From an uncultured Pseudoflavonifractor sp. (GTDB lineage: Bacteria; Bacillota_A; Clostridia; Oscillospirales; Oscillospiraceae), in contig CANPNN010000044.1 in NCBI GenBank assembly GCA_947575475.1, positions 1 to 9,241 of the forward strand: a DNA stretch of 9,241 nucleotides. The letters are read 5' to 3'. The notes under the pieces were generated by a model, which had not been told where the DNA came from, did no database searches, and saw nothing but the letters and a program-made list of their open reading frames with translations. Below are positions 6,338 through 9,241 of this stretch, piece by piece (the stretch's first letter is position 1; each line of letters begins with the position of its first letter). A program made the position numbers and the translations under genes.

Positions 6338-6676
6338 TCACAGCTGCTCCAGCAGGGTGGGGAGCCCGCGGACCACGTTCCAGACCGCCAGAAGAAAGCT
6401 GGCCCCGGCAATGGCCGCGCAGGCAGGCAGTCCGCCCCGGCCCACGCCCTGCCGGTAGCGCAGGATCACAGTCCCGCCCAGACCGCAGAGAGCGGGGGAG
6501 ACCATGAGCCCCCCAATGCCCTGAAGGTAAAAGCCATGGGCCAATGCGAAGGTGGACAGCAGTACCAAAATGACCATGTACACCACCCCCACCCAGGCCC
6601 ACAACCGTTGAACGGGCGTAGCCCACTTTACGGGTTTGATGGGCGCTTCCTCTTTTGGGATCTTATTTTCATCCAT
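6338..6676 (-). CDS. small three-helix membrane protein of unknown function
   Basis: I do not recognise this 112-residue protein. A short charged N-terminus (MDENKIPKEEAPIKP) is followed by three hydrophobic segments: about residues 25-48 (WAWVGVVYMVILVLLSTFAL), about 50-72 (GIGGLMVSPALCGLGGTVIL) and about 82-106 (ACAAIAGASFLLAVWNVV). It has no signal cleavage site and probably sits in the cytoplasmic membrane. The start at 6676 is supported by GGGGAGGT at about 6685-6692; a longer reading to 6757 adds a poorly supported extension over the ribosome site. It lies between mscL (103 bp upstream) and rsmG (9 bp downstream). The tight link to rsmG suggests a shared transcript, but no function follows from it. 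Confidence 0.8.
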   Translation of the reverse strand: MDENKIPKEEAPIKPVKWATPVQRLWAWVGVVYMVILVLLSTFALAHGFYLQGIGGLMVSPALCGLGGTVILRYRQGVGRGGLPACAAIAGASFLLAVWNVVRGLPTLLEQL

Positions 6677-6779
6677 TTGACGTACCTCCCCGGGAGAATA
6701 AAAGGCGAAAAGCAAAAGATCCGGCTTTGGGACCATTTTAAGGACCGTCTGCTGCAAAACAGCTTTTAGCTTTTCCTTC

Positions 6780-7181
6780 TTACTTTTTCAGCAGGTCCCG
6801 GATCTCCGCCAGCAGCCTCTCCTCATTGGAAGGCTCCGGCTCAGGGGCGGGCTCGGTAGGGGCCTCCTCCTTCTTCCGGTGAAAGGAGTTCATAGCCTTC
6901 ACCAGGCAGAACACCACAAAGGCCATCACCAGGAAGTTGAGCACCGCCTGAATAAAGTTCCCGTAACCGATGACTGCCCCATTGACCTCCACCGCCATCT
7001 CGGCAAAGGAGATGGATCCGGTAAAGATCCCCAGCAAGGGCATGATGACATCATTGATCAGGGAGGTGGTGATGGCGGAAAAGGCCCCGCCGATAATAAC
7101 GCCCACGGCCATGTCCATCACGTTTCCCCGGGCGATAAACTGCTTGAACTCCCCCAGGAATCCCTTGCTTTTCTCTCTCAT
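6780..7181 (-). CDS. mscL: large-conductance mechanosensitive channel
   Basis: MscL is a pentameric membrane channel that opens under extreme membrane tension and releases solutes after osmotic downshock. The 133 residues show the full family layout: an N-terminal amphipathic helix (GFLGEFKQFIARGN), TM1 with MDMAVGVIIGGAFSAITTSL then NDVIMPLLG, a short extracellular loop, TM2 (IQAVLNFLVMAFVVFCLVKAM), an acidic and proline-rich linker (EEAPTEPAPEPEP), and the C-terminal helical bundle EERLLAEIRDLLKK. The start at 7181 is supported by CGGAGGT seven bases upstream; an extension to 7232 would be Lys/Arg-rich and lacks a ribosome site. No clear terminator follows, so read-through into the membrane protein and rsmG is possible. 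Confidence 0.96.
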   Translation of the reverse strand: MREKSKGFLGEFKQFIARGNVMDMAVGVIIGGAFSAITTSLINDVIMPLLGIFTGSISFAEMAVEVNGAVIGYGNFIQAVLNFLVMAFVVFCLVKAMNSFHRKKEEAPTEPAPEPEPSNEERLLAEIRDLLKK

Positions 7182-7273
7182 CTGTAATACCTCCGTTTTC
7201 CTGCCTGCTTTCTTTGGCCCTGCCGCGCGCACCCCCCTATTTAGGAGACACGCCGGTCTTCTTCTGGGGCAAT

Positions 7274-7289
7274 GTCTACAAAAGTAGTC
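7274..7289. promoter_or_regulatory. imperfect 16-bp dyad upstream of mscL, possible operator
   Basis: GTCTACAAAAGTAGTC is an inverted repeat (CTAC/GTAG around AAAA, plus outer G/C, one mismatched pair) in the 179-bp gap between the SLH gene and mscL. It loosely resembles BlaI/CopY-type operators (TACANNTGTA) with one base different. No convincing -10/-35 pair was found beside it, and no repressor gene is in view, so this is only a candidate. Otherwise I see nothing firm in 7182-7360; no T-rich terminator hairpin follows the SLH gene. Confidence 0.25.
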
Positions 7290-7360
7290 CCTTCTGTCTC
7301 TAAGCCGGAGGAGGGGAGAGGCGCATGGCCCGCCGTGCGCACTCCAAAGGACAAACGGGC

Positions 7361-8899
7361 CTACCGCTCAAACTCGATCCGGTAGATTTTCCCGTCTTTT
7401 CCCACGAACCCCTGCCCGTCAGGGCCGATGGCCCCGGCCCAGTCAAACATCTCGCTGGCGGCGGTGCCGTCGGAGCTGACATAGTAGGTCCCCTCCGTCA
7501 CCCCGTGCCGGTGGGGCGTCAGCCCGTCCCAGCTGTGAAGATCGGGGACGGTATAGTTCTCCCAGCCTCCGGGAGGCTCCGGCGATGTGTTGGTGGTTCC
7601 CAGCTCCTCCACCACCCGGCCCGCCAGGTCCAGCCGATAGCCCTGCCACTCCGGCCAGTCCCCGGTGTAGGCGACAAACCCATCCTCCACAGGCCACACC
7701 TGGTAATAGATCCCCGGCTCCACCACCCAGTCGCCGCTGGCGTCCATCATCCCCGGCGAGGTGCTGTAGGGGTCCTTCCCCGTATAGGGGGCGATCTTCA
7801 CATAGGCCCCCATCTCCTCCAGACCGTAGGAGGGGACCCCCCTCTCCGGCCAGGGCAGCAGCTGCCCGTCCAGGGTCAGCAGCCCGCTGGCCTCCTGATC
7901 CGCCGAGGCGGACAAGATACACACCGGATAGGTCACCCCGCAGTTGGGGCTTCCGTCCATCAGATAGGTCAGGGTATACCCCTCGGTAGGCAGAGGAGCG
8001 GGGGAGAAGGCCAGCCGCAGGGAGGGCTCCAGCACCCGGGCCGCCATAGCGGCGGCCTCTGCCCGGGAGAGGGCGGCCTGGCCGTGGAAGGTGCCGCTGG
8101 GGTCAAACCCGGTGAGGATCCCCGCCCGGTAGAGCCCCAAAACCTGCTCCTCAGAGCAGTCGGGCAGGGAGGAGATTTCATTGATTTCCTCCAGTTCCCC
8201 CACCGCGGCGGCAAGCTGCCCGGCAAAGAAATCCCGGTCGGCGGGGATCTCCTGAAAGAGCTTCGGGTCGAACACCTCGCCAAGTCCCCGCCGCTCAATG
8301 GCATAGCACACATCCCGCCACCACTTGCCCGGCCCGGGGACCGTTCGTTCCAAAAGCCGTTCGATTTCCCAGGAGTCATCAGAAACGGTAAAGGTCAGGG
8401 GCTCCTCAAAATAGTTGCTCAAAGAGAGAATGCCCTCGTAGGAGAATCCCTCTCCGGTCAGGGTGGCGGTCATGCCCGGAGCGGTCTCCTGGCCCCAGGC
8501 CTCCCGTTCTTTCTCCAAAGGAATACCCAGGTGCCACCCGTCCTTATTCCACCCCTGGCCCACATCCCCGGTATAGGTCCGGATCACGGTGCCGTCCTGG
8601 GCGGTGAGGGTCAGCCGCCCCCAATCCTCCGGCGCGGCCTCCACGCTCCCGTCCCCGCCCCGCTGGATATCATAGAGCCGCCAGGCCAGGGTCATACACT
8701 CGGCGTCATTCAAGGTGGCCTCCGGGGAAAACCGCCCCTCACCGGTACCCTTCATCAGTCCCCGGTCTACGCACACCTCCACGTAGGGGGCGAACCAGTC
8801 CCCAGGGTGCACGTCCACGAACCCGGTGGCCTCCGCCCCCGAAGCGGGGAGGGGGAGGGCCAACGCCAGCGCCAAAGCGAGAGAGAAAAAACGTCTCAT
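7361..8899 (-). CDS. secreted SLH-domain / WG-repeat protein
   Basis: This is an intact 512-residue exported protein, probably attached to the cell wall. The start MRRFFSLALALALALPLPASGAEA is a clear signal peptide, with GGGAGGGAGG (8905-8914) upstream. The longer reading from 8935 begins MFHVKH, which is simply the parS site translated. After cleavage come SLH motif 1 (FVDVHPGDWFAPYV ... GLMKGTGEGRFSPEATL), an inserted beta-rich domain of about 130 residues (LTLTAQDGTVIRTYTG ...), a degenerate SLH 2 (YAIERRGLGEVFDPKLFQEI ...), SLH 3 (LYRAGILTGFDPSGTF ... LSRAEAAAMAARVL), and a C-terminal region with WG/KWG-like repeats (MMDASGDWVVEPG, then GQGFVGKDGKIYRIEF). It is paralogous to the frameshifted gene at 644-2156. 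The ligand and function are unknown. Confidence 0.88.
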   Translation of the reverse strand: MRRFFSLALALALALPLPASGAEATGFVDVHPGDWFAPYVEVCVDRGLMKGTGEGRFSPEATLNDAECMTLAWRLYDIQRGGDGSVEAAPEDWGRLTLTAQDGTVIRTYTGDVGQGWNKDGWHLGIPLEKEREAWGQETAPGMTATLTGEGFSYEGILSLSNYFEEPLTFTVSDDSWEIERLLERTVPGPGKWWRDVCYAIERRGLGEVFDPKLFQEIPADRDFFAGQLAAAVGELEEINEISSLPDCSEEQVLGLYRAGILTGFDPSGTFHGQAALSRAEAAAMAARVLEPSLRLAFSPAPLPTEGYTLTYLMDGSPNCGVTYPVCILSASADQEASGLLTLDGQLLPWPERGVPSYGLEEMGAYVKIAPYTGKDPYSTSPGMMDASGDWVVEPGIYYQVWPVEDGFVAYTGDWPEWQGYRLDLAGRVVEELGTTNTSPEPPGGWENYTVPDLHSWDGLTPHRHGVTEGTYYVSSDGTAASEMFDWAGAIGPDGQGFVGKDGKIYRIEFER

Positions 8900-8918
8900 A
8901 GGGGCCTCCCTCCCAAAA

Positions 8919-8934
8919 TGTTTCACGTGAAACA
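8919..8934. other. parS centromere site (ParB/Spo0J binding)
   Basis: TGTTTCACGTGAAACA is a perfect 16-bp palindrome, extended to 18 bp by flanking A/T, and matches the conserved bacterial chromosomal parS sequence. ParB binds and spreads from such sites and loads SMC, and they cluster near the replication origin. It lies between the serS terminator and the ribosome site of the SLH gene, only about 20 bp from the latter's start. Only one copy is in this window; parA and parB are not here. Confidence 0.95.
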
Positions 8935-8957
8935 TCCCGCTTTTGTCAGCTGTCCCG

Positions 8958-9000
8958 AAAACCGCAGGGGAGGGGAAGTCCCCTCTCCTGCAGGCGGTTT
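8958..9000 (-). terminator. intrinsic terminator after serS (possibly bidirectional)
   Basis: On the minus strand, AAACCGC pairs with GCGGTTT around an inner stem CAGGAGAGGGG/CCCCTCCCCTG (one mismatch) with loop ACTT, followed by a short TTTT. On the plus strand the arm is followed by TTTCTTATTTCTT. It begins two bases after the serS stop and separates serS from parS and the SLH gene. Confidence 0.85.
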
Positions 9001-9001
9001 C

Positions 9002-9241
9002 TTATTTCTTCTTGGGCTCCAGCACCTTTTTCCCGCCCATGTAGGGCCACAGCACCTCGGGGATCTTCACGCTTCCGTCGGCCTGCAGGTTGTTCTCCAG
9101 CAGAGCGATGAGCATCCGGGGGGGCGCCACGCAGGTGTTGTTCAGGGTGTGGGCCAGCTGTGTCTTGCCCTCGGCGTCCTTGTAGCGGATGCGAAGTCTC
9201 CGGGCCTGGGCGTCCCCCAGGTTGGAGCAGGAGCAGACCTC
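9002..9241 (-). CDS. serS: seryl-tRNA synthetase, C-terminal end (partial)
   Basis: SerRS charges tRNA-Ser (and tRNA-Sec) with serine in the cytoplasm. Only the last 79 codons are in the window; the 5' end lies beyond 9241. The visible sequence begins EVCSCSNLGDAQARRLRIRY, then HTLNNTCVAPPRMLIALLENN, which is class II motif 3 with its Arg, and ends DGSVKIPEVLWPYMGGKKVLEPKKK before TAA. The segment SCSN...QARR and the ending dGSV.iPevL.pYm are diagnostic for SerRS. The NNTCVAPPR version of motif 3 differs from the commoner NGSGLAVGR form but keeps the Arg and LLEN. A strong terminator follows directly. Confidence 0.95.
   Translation of the reverse strand, partial: EVCSCSNLGDAQARRLRIRYKDAEGKTQLAHTLNNTCVAPPRMLIALLENNLQADGSVKIPEVLWPYMGGKKVLEPKKK

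Noticed and set aside
7326..7345. GCGCATGGCCCGCCGTGCGC near-palindrome after the SLH gene
   Set aside because: No T run on either side and a poor central loop; not convincing as a terminator or operator.
8897..8935. SLH gene start at 8935 giving MFHVKH at the N-terminus
   Set aside because: These codons are the parS palindrome. The ATG at 8899 has a strong ribosome site and a signal peptide directly after it.

Overview
The window looks like a GC-rich stretch of a Clostridia chromosome, probably Oscillospiraceae-like (inferred from the S-layer-homology proteins, strong GGGAGG ribosome sites and a T-box; the exact taxon is not shown). Every supportable gene lies on the minus strand, so transcription runs from high to low coordinates. 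A perfect 16-bp parS site at 8919-8934 and the presence of rsmG suggest an origin-proximal location.

Reading in the direction of transcription: the 3' end of serS with its terminator (9241-8958); parS; a 512-residue secreted SLH/WG-repeat protein (8899-7361); mscL (7181-6780); a 112-residue three-helix membrane protein; rsmG, ending in a terminator (5594-5559); a strong promoter (5538-5509) driving a minD-like ATPase gene; a methylglyoxal-synthase-like gene whose active site is altered (4683-4267); a promoter and T-box leader (4270 to about 3933); a YCII-domain protein; hisS; a second SLH/WG protein, paralogous to the first but split by a frameshift near 1840; and an alpha/beta hydrolase that overlaps it by ATGA, is frameshifted in a G7 run, and runs off the left edge.

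Functional groups are translation (serS, hisS, rsmG and the T-box), chromosome and cell-division positioning (parS, minD), envelope and osmotic stress (mscL, SLH proteins), and a probable non-canonical member of the methylglyoxal synthase family. The points most worth a second look are the MgsA-like protein lacking key catalytic residues; a T-box whose candidate specifier (GAC) and variable T-box base (C) both point to tRNA-Asp although the downstream synthetase is HisRS; a parS site that creates a false upstream start for the SLH gene; a MinD that ends before the usual membrane-targeting helix; and two neighbouring, translationally coupled genes that are both frameshifted. No CRISPR array, insertion sequence, tRNA or rRNA gene was seen.
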